Numbered from the stretch's first letter, positions 45,170 through 56,951 are shown. The stretch is DNA of 64,000 bases from Amaurobius ferox (GCA_951213105.1 OX578147.1:125581642-125645641); one strand, 5' to 3'. Notes: generated by a model from the sequence alone, not told the origin. Numbers and translations are program-made.

Positions 45170-47345
45170 CTCAATAAGTGTTATTAAAAATGATTATTAA
45201 TTAAAATTATTTTTAACTAATAGTTGCACATTATTTCTACTCATATTTTAATATTTAAATATAATTTGATCTTGTGCTTATTTATTCATTTCCTGAGATG
45301 AATCCAGTAAGTAAAATTACAGCTAATATATTATTTTAATCTTAAAACTACTCATTCGGAAGTTAACGTTCGCATTTCATAAGTTTTATAAAGACGGAAT
45401 TAATCTGTTAAGTATCCATTCCATATTCTGCAGGCCTTTTAAAAACAGTGACTTTCATTGAAATTCCTCATAGGTTTGACTAATGCCAATATCACCGTTC
45501 AGAGCCTATTTCAGTAACAAGAAAATGAAGAGCGTTTTTAAACAATTATTTCGATGAGATTGTAGACTTCTAGAATTTCTTCAATGTTTAAACTGTACAA
45601 ACATTTGCAAGAAATGATAATGTGCCTTTTACATGTTCTGTTTTATTCAATAAATTTAAGTGCCTTCAATTATTGTTTTCACTTGTCTCCATATTATTGC
45701 TTTTCAGAATAAGATTCCTTCAAAGAATTTTGTGAGATGGGGTATGGGATTTGAATTTGAAATAGTAATGCAAATATTTTTTTTATGTTTCTTGATTATA
45801 CTTTCAGAAATTTAGAAATTCAAATCAGGTAAAATTTTAAATATTCACAAACAAAAATAATAGTTTCAGAAACGGTTGCAAATTGCATAAAAATTATAAA
45901 GTTCTTGGCCCCTGTATATGTTCTTTAATAATGCAATTAACATTTTTTCAGTTGATGTAGTTTTACAAATAGAAGAATAAGTATCTTTTATTGGTCAAGC
46001 TATTTCTTTATTAAATTAAAAACACTAACATTTGATGAGATTTTACTTTAGAACTAGAACAAATTTTCTTGTTCGGCTGATTTGATTTCCAGACAATTGC
46101 CATTAAGATCTGTGCCTTATACATTTATCTCTGCACCATATTCATTTATCTTGAAATAATCTATTTTGAAATGTATATGTGCATAAAAGAATTTTGTGAT
46201 TAATTTACGGTGATACTGAATTATTAGTTTATAATAGATAAGAATTCATTTAGCATTTTACTTGGAAAAAACAGGGTAGAATACATTCAGTAAATTTTAC
46301 AGCAGGATTTTTCAGAAACCCGCCAAATTTAGTATTGTATTTATCTGATGCTCTATTTATCAGATCTATCAGATGCTACATATAGATTATGAGATATCGA
46401 TATATCACATAGATACTACATATATTGTTAATGAGATATCTATATGTAGAATCTATTACATATATTTTTTTCAGAACGTACATATTATTATTTAAACTTT
46501 CTAAAGTTAGCGACTTCCTTTAAATAGTATGTATATAGTTACACTATGAAAGTTGAAACTTAATGTAGGTTATAGAAAGAAATCTTCAATTTAATGTCTT
46601 TAGTAATTTAAATTAATGACTGCCAAGAAAACTGATAATCCTGGAGTAATATTTTACAGTTGGTATGTAGCACAATTAAATATAATTAGAAATGAGATAT
46701 CTATATTATAAATTTAATTTTAAAGTATTTGGTACCGTATTACTATTGCAAATAACAGTATCTATGGACCGATTCCGCGCCCTTTAGCTGCTCATAGCAA
46801 ATTGTCTTGCAGTCATTCATCGTTGACAGTAAGACAGATAGCAATGTTACAATTTAGCAAACTTGTTGAGACCGACAAATTAACTTCTACCACACAGTTG
46901 GGATCAAATTTCTTAAAGATTGAGCATTAATGGCCACGTTCATATGGCGTCTCCTTTAAGCTGGTTTAGTGAGTATGAACTTACAGTCTGAGTTTAGTCT
47001 TGAAAAGAGTTATTGGTGTCCATTGAGTTTCGCAAAATATTGCCGCATTGCAGTTATCAGCTGTTTGAAGCTGAAGATCGAAGTTTTAAGTGCAAGTTTT
47101 TAAATTTCACCTTTATTTCACACTCTGTAATCCTATATAGAATGTTGAAATCTTGTGTATAAGTGTATATGATAAAACGAAAACATTTTAATGATGATTC
47201 TTGTCCCAAGTGTGGTAACGTGGTCAGCATTTTTTATTTTTTTGTTAATATCTCAGAAAATTTACTGACAGGAAAGTATTAAAACATTAATTAAATCAAC
47301 AGATAGTTAATGTCACTAGCTAAAATATTTTATACATTTTGTGTA
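45170..47345. other. AT-rich region, no gene recognised
   Basis: Near 46330-46460 there is a run of short AGATATC/TATCTGAT palindromic repeats. Around 46760-47000 the sequence is less AT-rich (ACCGATTCCGCGCCCTTTAG), but no frame or RNA signature was recognised. Confidence 0.45.
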
Positions 47346-47351
47346 GTTTCC

Positions 47352-47383
<32 letters not shown>

Positions 47384-47429
47384 ATGTGTGTATATATATA
47401 TATGTATACTATATATATGTATACATATG

Positions 47430-47476
<47 letters not shown>

Positions 47477-47494
47477 GTATATATATATATATAT
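47352..47494. repeat. (TA)n/(GT)n microsatellite
   Basis: TA repeats with a TGTGTGTGTATGTGTG insert near 47373-47391 and ATGTATAC interruptions. Confidence 0.92.
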
Positions 47495-48679
47495 CAATTG
47501 GGCTGTATTTACCACTGAGTGTTTAAACCCCCAAGTCGTTCCTGCCATTGGAAATATATCTACCCCCATTCAGTGGCTTCAGGTGCACATCACTTTTAAT
47601 TTTGTAAATATTTTATTTCCAGTTTTCTCTTAGCCTCCCCTCCCCCCTCTACACCTCCAGTATAACAGATCCGTCCAGGTTATCACATGAAATATTCACG
47701 GGGTTGCAGTAATGAAACACAAATGTATACACAATGTATTTAAACCATGCACACTAATAAAACAGGAACTCGCATATAACTTATATGCTCTTTGACTCGA
47801 TACGCAAAAATTAATTAAGCCAAATATGTCGATGAACTTAGGGGAATATGAATTCATTTCGGTGCGGAAGCACAACGAAATGTTAATGTCCGTTAACGCA
47901 TTAGATTAAAATATGCAAATCACTTCAGTTCTCCACTCCGGAGAGGGTACAATTTCCTAAACAGAAATTTAAGTCCTTTGAGTTAAATTGTATTAACCTA
48001 TACTGCACTGCTGATATATGCATTTCATCGTTTAATAAGTATAATAAATGCTGGTTATAAAGCGCATCTGATGCATAGAGTGGCGGATTTGACGTCTGAA
48101 GCGTAAGACTATAAATGGTCATCCATTTGGAAGTAAAAGTTAATTACTGGTTGGGCTCGCACATATGAAATATGCGAGCTATAAAATATTTTAAATTAAA
48201 ACTTCATTTAACAAATAATTTTGAAATTGGAAGTATAAAAAGTTAGTTTCTATATTTGAGAATCCTAGCATAAATGTTTATAAATTTCGAGTATTAAATG
48301 AAACAAATTAGAATACAGGAAAACAGTAAATCAATGTAACATATTTAAATCGCAGAAACGTTGCCTGCGCAGTTAAAAAATGGGCATTTCGCTCTGTTAC
48401 ATTTCGTTTTGTTAATTGAATTTCTGATTCTGCAAATCTGGATTCAATTTGAGGTAAGCATGCAAAATTTCATCTCTTGTCATCCAGATTAAGTGTGGCA
48501 TAAAGAGATGTTTTCACCTGCAATTTGGAGTTCACACACCGCTCGTCCTCCAGCTTGTGCAGATAATTTAGTAAGAAATAGAAGAATGTTAGGAGAGGTA
48601 GACGACCTAATCTAATCAAGATCCCCGATCCCTCGTACAACGTTTACATTCAACGTCTATACATTCTAACTCTACAAAC

Positions 48680-49100
48680 TCACATTTTGTACCCGGGCGG
48701 GAAGAGAACCCAGCAGAGCCTATACTCCCGCAAATTGAAGCCCCAGCTAAGAGGACGACTACCGAAAATAACGATTTCGGCGTATTTAACTTTAACATTT
48801 TAACATGTATGTTTAAATAAACTGAAAAACGCGGTAAAAACTGCCGATGACAGAAACATTCTCTTCATTTTTTTACGCCAGTACTTTACCCCTGGCGGAC
48901 TATGAATGAATTTGCTAATTATTTTAGTATTTAAATATTTTAGAATTTATTTAGTAACTATTTTAGTATTTTATTTGCTTAATATAAAATTGGAATCGAG
49001 AAAGTATTTCTTACGAAGTGAAGATGGAACTCGAAATCATCATATCTGTGGACTTGCTGCACGAAACTTTAACCACTAGACGGTTGAAAAGATGTAAATA
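48680..49100 (-). repeat. Reverse tRNA-like module block, copy 3
   Basis: Complement shows the three modules in decayed form: CTTAGCTGGGGCTTCAATTT with GGTTCTCTTCCC; a module around 48905-48840 with GGGTAAAGTACTGGCG; and TCTAGTGGTTAAAGTTTCGT with GAGTTCCATCTTC near 49085-49015. Confidence 0.6.
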
Positions 49101-49470
49101 TCTGAAACTAAGAACTATTTAAGTTTTCATTATAAATCAATTAAAAAAAGGAGCCAAGAAGTCTTTGCGACATTTTAGCTGAGAATTATATAAAGAAGAT
49201 AAAATCAGATGTTTTATCGAATTTCCATTGTACTTTAAATTAGAAAATTGCATATATTACATCATATTTTGAATTTTTACATAAAAAATTCTAAATTGAA
49301 AGGTAACATTCAAAGACTGCTCCTTTTTTATTTTATTTTTTATTGTAAGCAATAACCTCTTAGGAAAATCTCAATTGTCATCTGATGTGAACATATACAA
49401 AAATCTATATATTTAATACACAAACCTCTTTTATTATTCTGTTTTTGAAAATCCAATGAACCAATTTAAC

Positions 49471-49545
49471 AGAATGGCTCAGTCGTCATATTGTCCGCTT
49501 TCGAATTCAGAATCCATGGCTTCGGGCCTATCCACCTGCATTGAC
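49471..49545 (+). repeat. Single forward tRNA-like unit, copy B
   Basis: ATGGCTCAGTCGTCATATTG and CCATGGCTTCGGGCCTATCC correspond to 13135-13225. The B-box-like block is eroded. Confidence 0.55.
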
Positions 49546-49632
49546 ATATGTCTTCGTTTCTGAAATACTCATTTTTCCTGAATTTTGTAATCTTTACAAT
49601 TAAAAATGTATTTTGTAACTAATATTACTTGA

Positions 49633-49725
49633 CTGGAAATGATGTCCTCAAAGTGACGTCATAGGAAGCGACGTATGGGAAGTGACGACACAGAAATTTG
49701 CGTATCGGAAATGACGACACTTTTT
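49633..49725 (+). promoter_or_regulatory. Diverged GGAAATGACG motif cluster
   Basis: TGGAAATGATGTCCTC, AAAGTGACGTCATAGG, GGAAGTGACGACACAG and CGGAAATGACGACACT occur within 95 bp. This is the counterpart of 13300-13390. Confidence 0.42.
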
Positions 49726-50129
49726 GTACGCTCCCTTTAGTTCGTCATGGTGCAAAACAAACTTTGCACGAATTTTGAATGAGGAAGGGTGGTGCGCTCG
49801 ACACCGTAACCAGTAGGTCCGAAGAGGAACCACACAAGTAACGTAGGAGCTCAAATCACCTCTCATCCTCCATATCGTGCAGATAATTTAGTAAGAAATA
49901 TGAGAAAATTAAGTACGAGTTTAGAGAGGAAAGAAATAGGACTACCTAAATTTACTCAAGAACCCCGTTCCCCCTTTTACCTCGCCAAAACCTTCTAATG
50001 TCAACAACTCTCTAACACTACAATCTGAGTCGTTTGAGTCTGCATTTTTGAGTAGTTGAACATGTGAAATCGTTTGAGTAGCTGAACTTTTTTTTATCAG
50101 TCTCACCGTTAAGTTTAACTATATTAATT

Positions 50130-52045
50130 AGGATCTTCGGTGTGTAAGCTGGTTGGCTGAATGGTCATGTTGTCTCTTTCCCCTGCCAAAGGCTACTGCT
50201 TCGATCATGTTACTTCATTTTGGTGCCTGTGCTTTTTTTATTAATCTCTACGCTAAGTTTAAATATATTATTATAACGGTCGGTAATGTGTGCTGGCTGG
50301 GTGAGTGGGCATATTGTCTGCTTCCTATTTCTGATGGTGTAGGTTCGAGTCCATTGGCTCGTTTCGGTATTTGTACTTTTTATGATCAGTTTCTCCGTTA
50401 AATTTAAATATATTAATTAGAAATTTCTGAATGTGTGGCTTAGTGGTCATGTTGTATGTTGCCTGTTCCAGGTGGTGTGAGCTTGATTCCATTAAATCAG
50501 TTTGGTATCTGAACTTTTTTTTTTTCACTTTGTCAGCTAAGTTTAAATATATTATTATGACCGGCAGTAATGGGTGCTGGCTGGCTCACTGGTCATGTTG
50601 ACTGTTTCCTATTCCAGATGGTGTGATTTCGAATCCATTGAATAGTTTTGCCATCTATAATTTTAAATATATTAATTAGGATCGTTTGAATGTGAGCTGT
50701 GCGGCTTAGTTATCACGTTGTCTGCCTGTTTCCTGTTCCAGGTGGTGTGAACTCGAGTCCATTGATTCATTTTTGTATCTGACCGTTTTCGAACAGTCTC
50801 TTAGATAAGTTTAAATGTATTAATTAGGGCATTCGGTATATGACCTGGGTGGCTCAGTGGTCCTGTTATCACTTTCCGATTTCAAAGTTTATGTGTCTGC
50901 ACCCAAAGAGTCGTTTTGGTGTCTGTGCCTTTTTATCAATCTCACCCCTTAAGTTTAAATATAATAATTAGAACCTTCGATATGCGAGCTGAGTGGCTCA
51001 GTGGTCAAGTTGTCTCTTTCCAATTCAAAAGGCTGCTGGTTCGAGCACGCTACGCCTTTTGGTATCTGTGTTTTTTTTATCTATCGCTCCGCTAAGTTTA
51101 AATATATTAATTAGGAACTGCGGGAATGAGAACGATCTGGCTCAGTGGTCTTGTTGTTTGTTTTCAGTTTCTTATTTCAGATGATGCGGGTTCGAGTCAA
51201 TTGAATCGTTTCGGTATCTGTACTTTTTTGATCAGTTTCTTCGTTAAGTTTAAATATATTATTTGGGATCTTCTGAATGTAGGCTCTGTGCTCATGTTTT
51301 TTGTTTCCTGTTCCAAGTAGTGTGAGCTCAAGTCCATTGGATCATTTTGGTATCTGAATGCTTTTTATCAATTTCTCCGCTAAGTATAAATATATTAATA
51401 AGGATCTTTTAAATGTTAGTTGTTTGTCTCTTTCTGATTGCAAAAGTTATGGGTTCGAGCTCACAGGCACGTTTTGGTGTCTGTATCTTTTTTTTTATCA
51501 ATCTAACTGTTAAGTTTATACATATTAATTTGGATTTGCTGTATGTGAGCTGGCTAGCTCAGTGGTCATGTTATCTACTTCCTATTACAGGTGGTGTGGG
51601 TTCGAGTCCATTGAAATATTTTGGTATCTGTAATTTTTCTGATCAATCGCTCCGTTCCGTTTAAATATATTAATAAGGGTCTTTGAAAGGTGAGGTGGGT
51701 GGCTTAGTGGTCATGTTGTCTCTTTCCGGTCGCAAAGGCGATGGGTTCGAGTCCTTTGAATCGCTTTTTTATCAGTACTTTTTTCACCAGTCACTCCGTT
51801 AAGTTGAAATACATTTATTAGGATCGGCTTTGTGTGAGCTGGCTGGCTCAGTGGTCATGTTGTCTGTGTTCAATTCCATATGTTGTGGGTTCGAGTTCAT
51901 TGAGTCGTTTTGGCATATGTACTTTTACGGATCAGTATCTTCGTTATCTTTAAATACATTAATTATGATCTTTGCAATGTGAGGTGTGTGGCTCACTAGT
52001 CATGTCGTCTGTTTCCGAATGCAGAGGTTGTGGGTTCGATCCCAT
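50130..52045 (+). repeat. Forward tRNA-like tandem array, ~14 units of ~140 bp
   Basis: Units begin near 50145, 50290, 50432, 50570, 50690, 50833, 50981, 51123, 51275, 51412, 51541, 51687, 51831 and 51975. A good unit (51831) reads GAGCTGGCTGGCTCAGTGGT, CATGTTGTCTGTG, then GTGGGTTCGAGTTCATTGAG, with A-box and B-box-like blocks 40-45 bp apart as in a tRNA gene, plus a ~70-bp AT-rich linker ending TTAAATATATTAATTAG. Several unit types differ in the middle (CCTATTCCAGATGGTGT against TCCGATTGCAAAGGCTAT), hinting at higher-order structure. Pol III activity is possible from the boxes; no complete cloverleaf or clear T4 terminator pattern was confirmed for every unit. Confidence 0.85.
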
Positions 52046-52138
52046 CCGCCAAAATTTCGTCTTTACTCAGCAACGCATTTTTTCTGAATTTTGTTATCTA
52101 ACAATTAAAAAATATAATTCATAATGGATATTTTTGGA

Positions 52139-52226
52139 CAGGAAATGACGTATCGGAAATGACGTAACAGGAAATGACGTACCGGAAATGACGTAGAGGA
52201 AATGACGTACCGGAAATGACGTCATT
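52139..52226 (+). promoter_or_regulatory. Six-copy GGAAATGACGT array (ETS/CRE-like)
   Basis: GGAAATGACGT occurs at 52141, 52156, 52170, 52184, 52198 and 52212, nearly 14 bp apart, often preceded by ACC and ending in TGACGTCA. CCGGAAGTGACGTCA is known as a composite ETS-CREB/ATF site in animal promoters. Here it is tandemly repeated between the forward array and the reverse modules. Function is inferred only from motif similarity. Confidence 0.6.
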
Positions 52227-52554
52227 TTAATCCAAAAGAGAGTGCAAAAGAGATCGATTGTACTAAAAAATGCATAAAATTATGGGACTTCGTTAACTTG
52301 TCTCATGTTGTGCAAAACAAGCCCTGCACGAACTTTGGACGAGGAAGGGTAGTGAGCGCACCACCGAAGCCAGCAGGCCCGAAGAGAAACCCCGCCAGCA
52401 ACGGCGGAGCTCAAACCACCACTCGTCCGCTATCCCGTGCAGATAATTTAGTAAGAAATATGAGAAAGAAGATATAAATTTAATCAAGAATTCTGATCCC
52501 CCTCCTCCCCGTTCTAAATCCTGCAACCCTCTAGCGCACCAAGATGATCTTTCG

Positions 52555-53005
52555 TACCAGACTGGTATCGAACCCAGAACCTATACCCTCGCAACTTGAC
52601 GCCCCAAGCCTCTCGGCCAAGAGGGCGACGACTGAAGATTCTATTTCGGTGTATTTAACTTTAACATTTTAACATGCATGTTTAAATAATCTAAAAAACG
52701 CGGTTAAAACTGCTGAGGACAGAACCCTCGACAAAAACATTCCCTTCATGCTGTTACCGCAATACGTTACCACTACGCTACGAATGGCGTTGCAAGTCTA
52801 TTAATTTTTAATTATATAAATAATTCCATGGATTGACAATTAATATAAATCTGGGGCAGAACCCACAAAATGTATTGCTCTGGCAGCACTGCGTAATTAA
52901 AACTGGAATCTAGAAATTATTTCGTTTGATGGGAGGACAGAACTCATCATCATCCTATCGGCGGATTTAATGGCCACCTCTCTAACCACTAGACCGTTGA
53001 AATCA
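52555..53005 (-). repeat. Reverse tRNA-like module block, copy 4 (best preserved)
   Basis: On the reverse strand: module i (about 52630-52560) has CTCTTGGCCGAGAGGCTTGG and TTCTGGGTTCGATACCAG; module ii (about 52792-52715) has GTAGCGTAGTGGTAACGTAT and GAGGGTTCTGTCCTC; module iii (about 53000-52925) has AACGGTCTAGTGGTTAGAGA and GAGTTCTGTCCTCCC. The first resembles Leu/Ser-type and the third Glu/Asp-type A boxes. None folds into an intact tRNA by eye. Confidence 0.72.
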
Positions 53006-53389
53006 CGGCAATATGTGAAACTAGGAACAATTTAAGTTTTCATTAAAAATATTTAAAAAAAAAAAGAAACAAGAAGCCTTTGAATGATACATTTTACTTT
53101 AGAATTCTATAAAGAAGATAAAATCAGATGTTATATCTAACACTCATTATACTTTATAATATAAAATTGCCAATATTACATCATATTTTGACTGCCACAT
53201 CATATTCTCATTTACATCATATTTTCATCGACGACGAAATATTCAACTTCGATGTCTTAAAATTTTAACATGTCTGTTTAAATAATGTCAAAAAAACGTT
53301 ACTAAAATTGCCGGACACATAATACTTGGCAAAAACGTTTGCTTGACGCTGTTAACGCAGAACTTTAAAACTGTAATCGCAAAAAAAGC

Positions 53390-53465
53390 AGCATTTGAGG
53401 TGAGGACAGATCTCGTTATCAACAGACCTGCGCAACGTCTTAACCACTAGACCGTTTTAATCATG
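53390..53465 (-). repeat. Extra tRNA-like module iii
   Basis: The complement reads AACGGTCTAGTGGTTAAGAC, then GTTGATAACGAGATCTGTCC TC. This is a second copy of module iii, downstream of the full block, surrounded by partly repeated linker (ATAAAATCTGATGTTATATC). Confidence 0.6.
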
Positions 53466-53709
53466 AACAAGGAAGGAAGTAGGAACTATATAAGTTTTCA
53501 TTATGAATAATTAAAAAAAACCCAGGAAGCCCTTGAATGCAATATTTTAGTTTAGAACTATGTAAGAAGATAAAATCTGATGTTATATCCAATTTCCATC
53601 ATATATATATTAGAAAATTGCAAAGATTACATCAGATTTTGTTCTTTTACATGTAATATTCTAAATTAAAATATATCATTCAAGGACTTCCTGGCTCATT
53701 TTCACTGTC

Positions 53710-54065
53710 CTTATAAGCATAGTATAATGAATGAGGAAAGTATTGTGACGAGGTCGAATATTCGAATTCGAGTTTTCGACGGGTGAGTAAGTTTCAAGCA
53801 CCCCTGAACATGAATCGAACGTTTATGAGGTGATATCTGTATGTGTGAATGGGTGTGTCGTGCTGTGGAGACTATATTTAACAAACGAAATTAACTGAAT
53901 GAAATTTGGTACAAAAAGTACAATCAGAGAATACTAGAAGCCTATTGTTTTTAAACGCAATCGAATGTGTGATAGACCTCCAAATATTTTAATGAAATTT
54001 TGAAAAATCGGCATAAAGTCAAAACCTTCAATTTACCCAAATAATCGTTTCTTATGTAATTTTTC
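53710..54065 (+). repeat. Dispersed repeat T, copy 2
   Basis: Shares GAAAGTATTGTGACGAGGTC, GAATTCGAGTTTTCGACGGG, GAGGTGATATCTGTATGTGT and TGAATGAAATTTGGTACAAA with 18290-18640. Confidence 0.78.
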
Positions 54066-54269
54066 ATTACAACGCTAGCATGAACTATTCTCGAGATATG
54101 TCACATTTTTCAAATAAATGTATCAAAAACTCACTTTGATATTTAAAAAAAAATAATAACTATGGTAAAATATGTTCACTTTTCATGTGTAAAACTATGA
54201 CTTCATTATATAACCTCCCTCTCGTGTATTTAGCTCGTTTCATTCACGACAGAGTATTAAATTTTAATT

Positions 54270-55805
54270 CCCCCCAAAAATCAATAGACAGTGTCAGAAG
54301 GCATCTTCTTCTGACAATATTACTTATATTCCAGACTCTAGAGCTAAATAATTTCGCGTGAAAAAAATTGAATAATTTTTATACAGTTCATTCGCTTGAT
54401 TTGTTTACGTTATGCATACTTTAGTTGCGTTGGCGCAGAATTTATATGCACCAAAAAATACGCAAAAGTACAACGATTTTTAGGACGAATGCAACACACG
54501 AAAACACAAATTTAAACGATCATTAAGCATTTAAGGTAACAGCGGAAAATGGAAGCCATGTTTTATTTTACAATGAGTCACGTGATCTCTTCATATATAA
54601 TGGGTGTACTTATTATTTAAATTCTTATTTAAACAAATTACCCAACATATTTTGATAATTTTTTCACATTTTATATGATATTTTGAATATTTAATTTTTT
54701 CTAAACTTAGAAGTAATTTGTGAATTTTAACTTTGTTTAAAAATTTTTTGAAAAATTAAGCCCCATAGGGATCAATGTATTTCTTTTTTTTCAACTCGGG
54801 TTATATCCAAAACTAATTGGGTGATATTATTTATTTTCATTCCCAAACATTCCACATGACCGTCTCAACAACATACTAAAATTTTATTTCAATAATGTCA
54901 TTTTTAGGGCAGTTACCGTGCTACCAAACAGACAAAATGACCAAATTCATGAATACTTTTCAACTATGTTGGAAATTGTTAAGAAGGGTGTGCACATGAA
55001 CAAGCGGTGGCAACGCTTACCACTGCAATTATACATTAGTGGGGAATCTTGTCAAATGTCTGGAAGTAGTTCATCTGCTCAGATTTTTATCACAAATTGC
55101 GAATGTAAAAATTTCAATGATTTTCTAATATGTGTTTTAAGTATGACATGGTTTTTCTTAAAAATTTCTCAGACCCTTTGCACTATTTAGGAATCAGGAG
55201 AATGCCTAATATTATTCCTTTTATTCCAGACAAAAATATTATGCAATATTTTTCTATCAAAACAAAATGCGGTTTCGTATATTTCACTGCATTAATATAC
55301 TGCAATGCATATACAGTCGTGGTTAGGAAATTTTGGGGATTCCAATTATGCATTTTGTACCAGCATATTGCATATCCATTGTTCGAATTATCCATTGCAT
55401 GAATTATGTAAAAGCCGTAAATAAAATTGATTTCAAAAGTAAAATATTTTTTTTTGTAAAACTACTTTCGTAATACAGAAAAATAATTTATAAAAGAACT
55501 GTTTTTTTTAATTCATCGGCGGGTTGAATGGAGGAAATTTTGTTATCAGCACTTCAGGTATCACAGCTTTGAAAATTTATGTTTTGAAACTTTATGTTAA
55601 GTTCTACACTAAAATTCACAGAAAATTTAAAAGTACAGAAATAAAAATGTTTTCTTTATTAAAATGCAAATATAATCAAGCAATATTTAACCCGAAAATT
55701 TTGTGATTCATGAATTTTCGGATGCTACAATCTTCACATATAAATAAATATGTCTTTGGTGAAAAATCAAAACGCCGTCTGGTAATGAAATTTGGTACAC
55801 ATGTA
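54270..55805 (+). repeat. Dispersed repeat R, copy 3 (uninterrupted form)
   Basis: Covers both halves of copy 2 without the foldback element. The position matching the insertion point lies in or beside TTTTTTCACATTTTATATGA near 54660-54680. Its right part (55600-55805) also matches duplication D tail sequence (35630-35850, 41580-41720). It ends at the Tc1-like terminus at 55809. Confidence 0.82.
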
Positions 55806-56169
55806 CAGCTGTGGAAAAAAAAACGCGCCACAATGGTGAATCGAGCATAGTTTAAGGTAGAGAAAAGATACCATTCGATTAGGAATAAAATCCGCTGCAA
55901 ATTAGTGTGCGTAAAATTTGCATAAGGGGCCGTCTTCCTATCTAAACGCGCACAACCTTTGAAATTTTCAATGGCAACACCCAATTTTGACGTCACCCAC
56001 AAGTGCTAGACCCCCAAATTATTCCAAATTCAAATTCTCACGACGTTTTTATCTTTATATCCGAAGATATTCAATATTCCGGAATGTGCAATTTTCGGGG
56101 ATCAGCTCCATATTGAAAACTGCAATTTGAAGGGCGATGTTTCGTTGATTGACCACAGCACTGTTGTAA

Positions 56170-56455
56170 ATTATTGAACTATCCTCTTGACATTCAGCAT
56201 TATGACTTACCTCACAGCCAAAGGGTCGCAGGTTCGATTCCTGCATGAGAGGGTGAGCATTTTAATGGCTGGGTGTGGTGTTGTCTTGTGTGTCTATGTG
56301 TGTGCGTTACTAAGGCAGTGGGCCTGTAATGGGTAGGATTATGTCAGTCTCAAATAGGGCACGATTATTAAGGGTGAAAAGCCGTACTCTGTACGTTGCT
56401 AAAAGCTAATGGTGTGTTCGTGCCAGGGTCAATAAAAGAAAGAAGAAATAAAGAA
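56170..56455 (+). mobile_element. tRNA-derived SINE with A-rich (GAA)n tail
   Basis: The head has CAAAGGGTCGCAGGTTCGAT TCCTGC, a perfect T-stem/loop (GCAGG TTCGATT CCTGC) with B box GGTTCGATTCC. A following TGAGAGG could pair with CCTCTTG upstream (about 56181-56187), giving an acceptor-like stem with one bulge. The body runs through GGGCCTGTAATGGGTAGGAT and GGTGTGTTCGTGCCAGGGTC to AATAAAAGAAAGAAGAAATAAAG. The A box is weak. Target duplications were not identified. Confidence 0.7.
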
Positions 56456-56559
56456 GAATGAAATATTTATTTTCAAATGTTATTTTATAATGCTGTTTCA
56501 AAAACAATTTATGATACTAGCAAATATCTGCAGATCACTCGACAGAACAACTCCGTTGG

Positions 56560-56951
56560 CACTTGGTGACGAATTTAAAGGTATCAATACGGTGTGCAAC
56601 CTCCGTTATCAATTACCGCTTAAAGTCTGCGGGGCATGGGTTGCATAAGGTTGATTGAAGACCCTGACCACACGACCAACCCGAAGGTAAGGGTTGCATA
56701 AGGTTGTAAACAATATCCGGATCTTGTTTTAATGCATTCAAAGATCTAGTAGCAGATCTCCAAAGTTGATCCATGGTTCTAATCCTATCCGTACTCATCT
56801 GGTGTTTCCACAGCGCCCAAATATTTTCAATAGGATTCAGATCTGCGGCATTGCTGGGCCAGTCGAATTCCCTGATTTCGTGTATTTGACACCACGTTTT
56901 AGCCACAGTGCTCGTGTGGATGGGGTTGTTGTCCTGCAAATAAAAAAGCAC
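56560..56951 (-). pseudogene. Tc1-type transposase C-terminus, broken by a 37-bp insertion
   Basis: Tc1 transposases cut and paste DNA with a DD34E catalytic core. This frame starts at the second catalytic Asp (LQDNNPIHTS), continues through WPSNAADLNPIENIWALWK with the catalytic Glu in NPIEN, and reaches YNLMQP. There the micro-insertion at 56654-56690 breaks it. Past the insertion the complement continues PMPRRL, a stop, then AVIDNGGCTPY, the usual Tc1 carboxyl end. So the insertion and at least one stop inactivate it. The N-terminal DNA-binding part and first Asp are absent upstream. TTTTTTATTTGCAG directly before GAC resembles a splice acceptor but also encodes FYLQ, as expected for the family. 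Confidence 0.88.
56638..56706 (-). mobile_element. 37-bp SINE-tail micro-insertion with 16-bp target duplication
   Basis: GGGTTGCATAAGGTTG occurs at 56638-56653 and 56691-56706. The 37 bp between starts ATTGAAGACCCTGACCACAC and ends CCCGAAGGTAA, the SINE tail in reverse orientation. The expected transposase sequence is continuous if one duplication copy and the insert are ignored, so the ancestral target is known. Confidence 0.9.

Larger units (their letters stand above)
47750..54068 (+). repeat. Composite tRNA-like repeat, copy B
   Basis: Begins GCACACTAATAAAACAGGAA and follows the same order as copy A: reverse modules (48680-49100), flank with AAATTAGAAAATTGCA (49235), single forward unit (49471), GGAAATGACG block (49633), forward tandem array (50130-52045), second GGAAATGACGT block (52139), reverse modules (52555-53005, partial 53390-53460) and tail repeat T (53710-54065). 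It lacks the two insertions of copy A and so shows the basic organisation, about 6.3 kb. No protein-coding frame was recognised within it. Confidence 0.75.

Noticed and set aside
50130..52045. CRISPR-like regular repeat/spacer array
   Set aside because: Units are diverged repeats without constant repeats and unique spacers, in a eukaryotic context.
56055..56246. Frame beginning MQESNLRPF
   Set aside because: This is the antisense of a tRNA T-arm (GCAGGTTCGATTCCTGC) in the SINE head, a common false gene.
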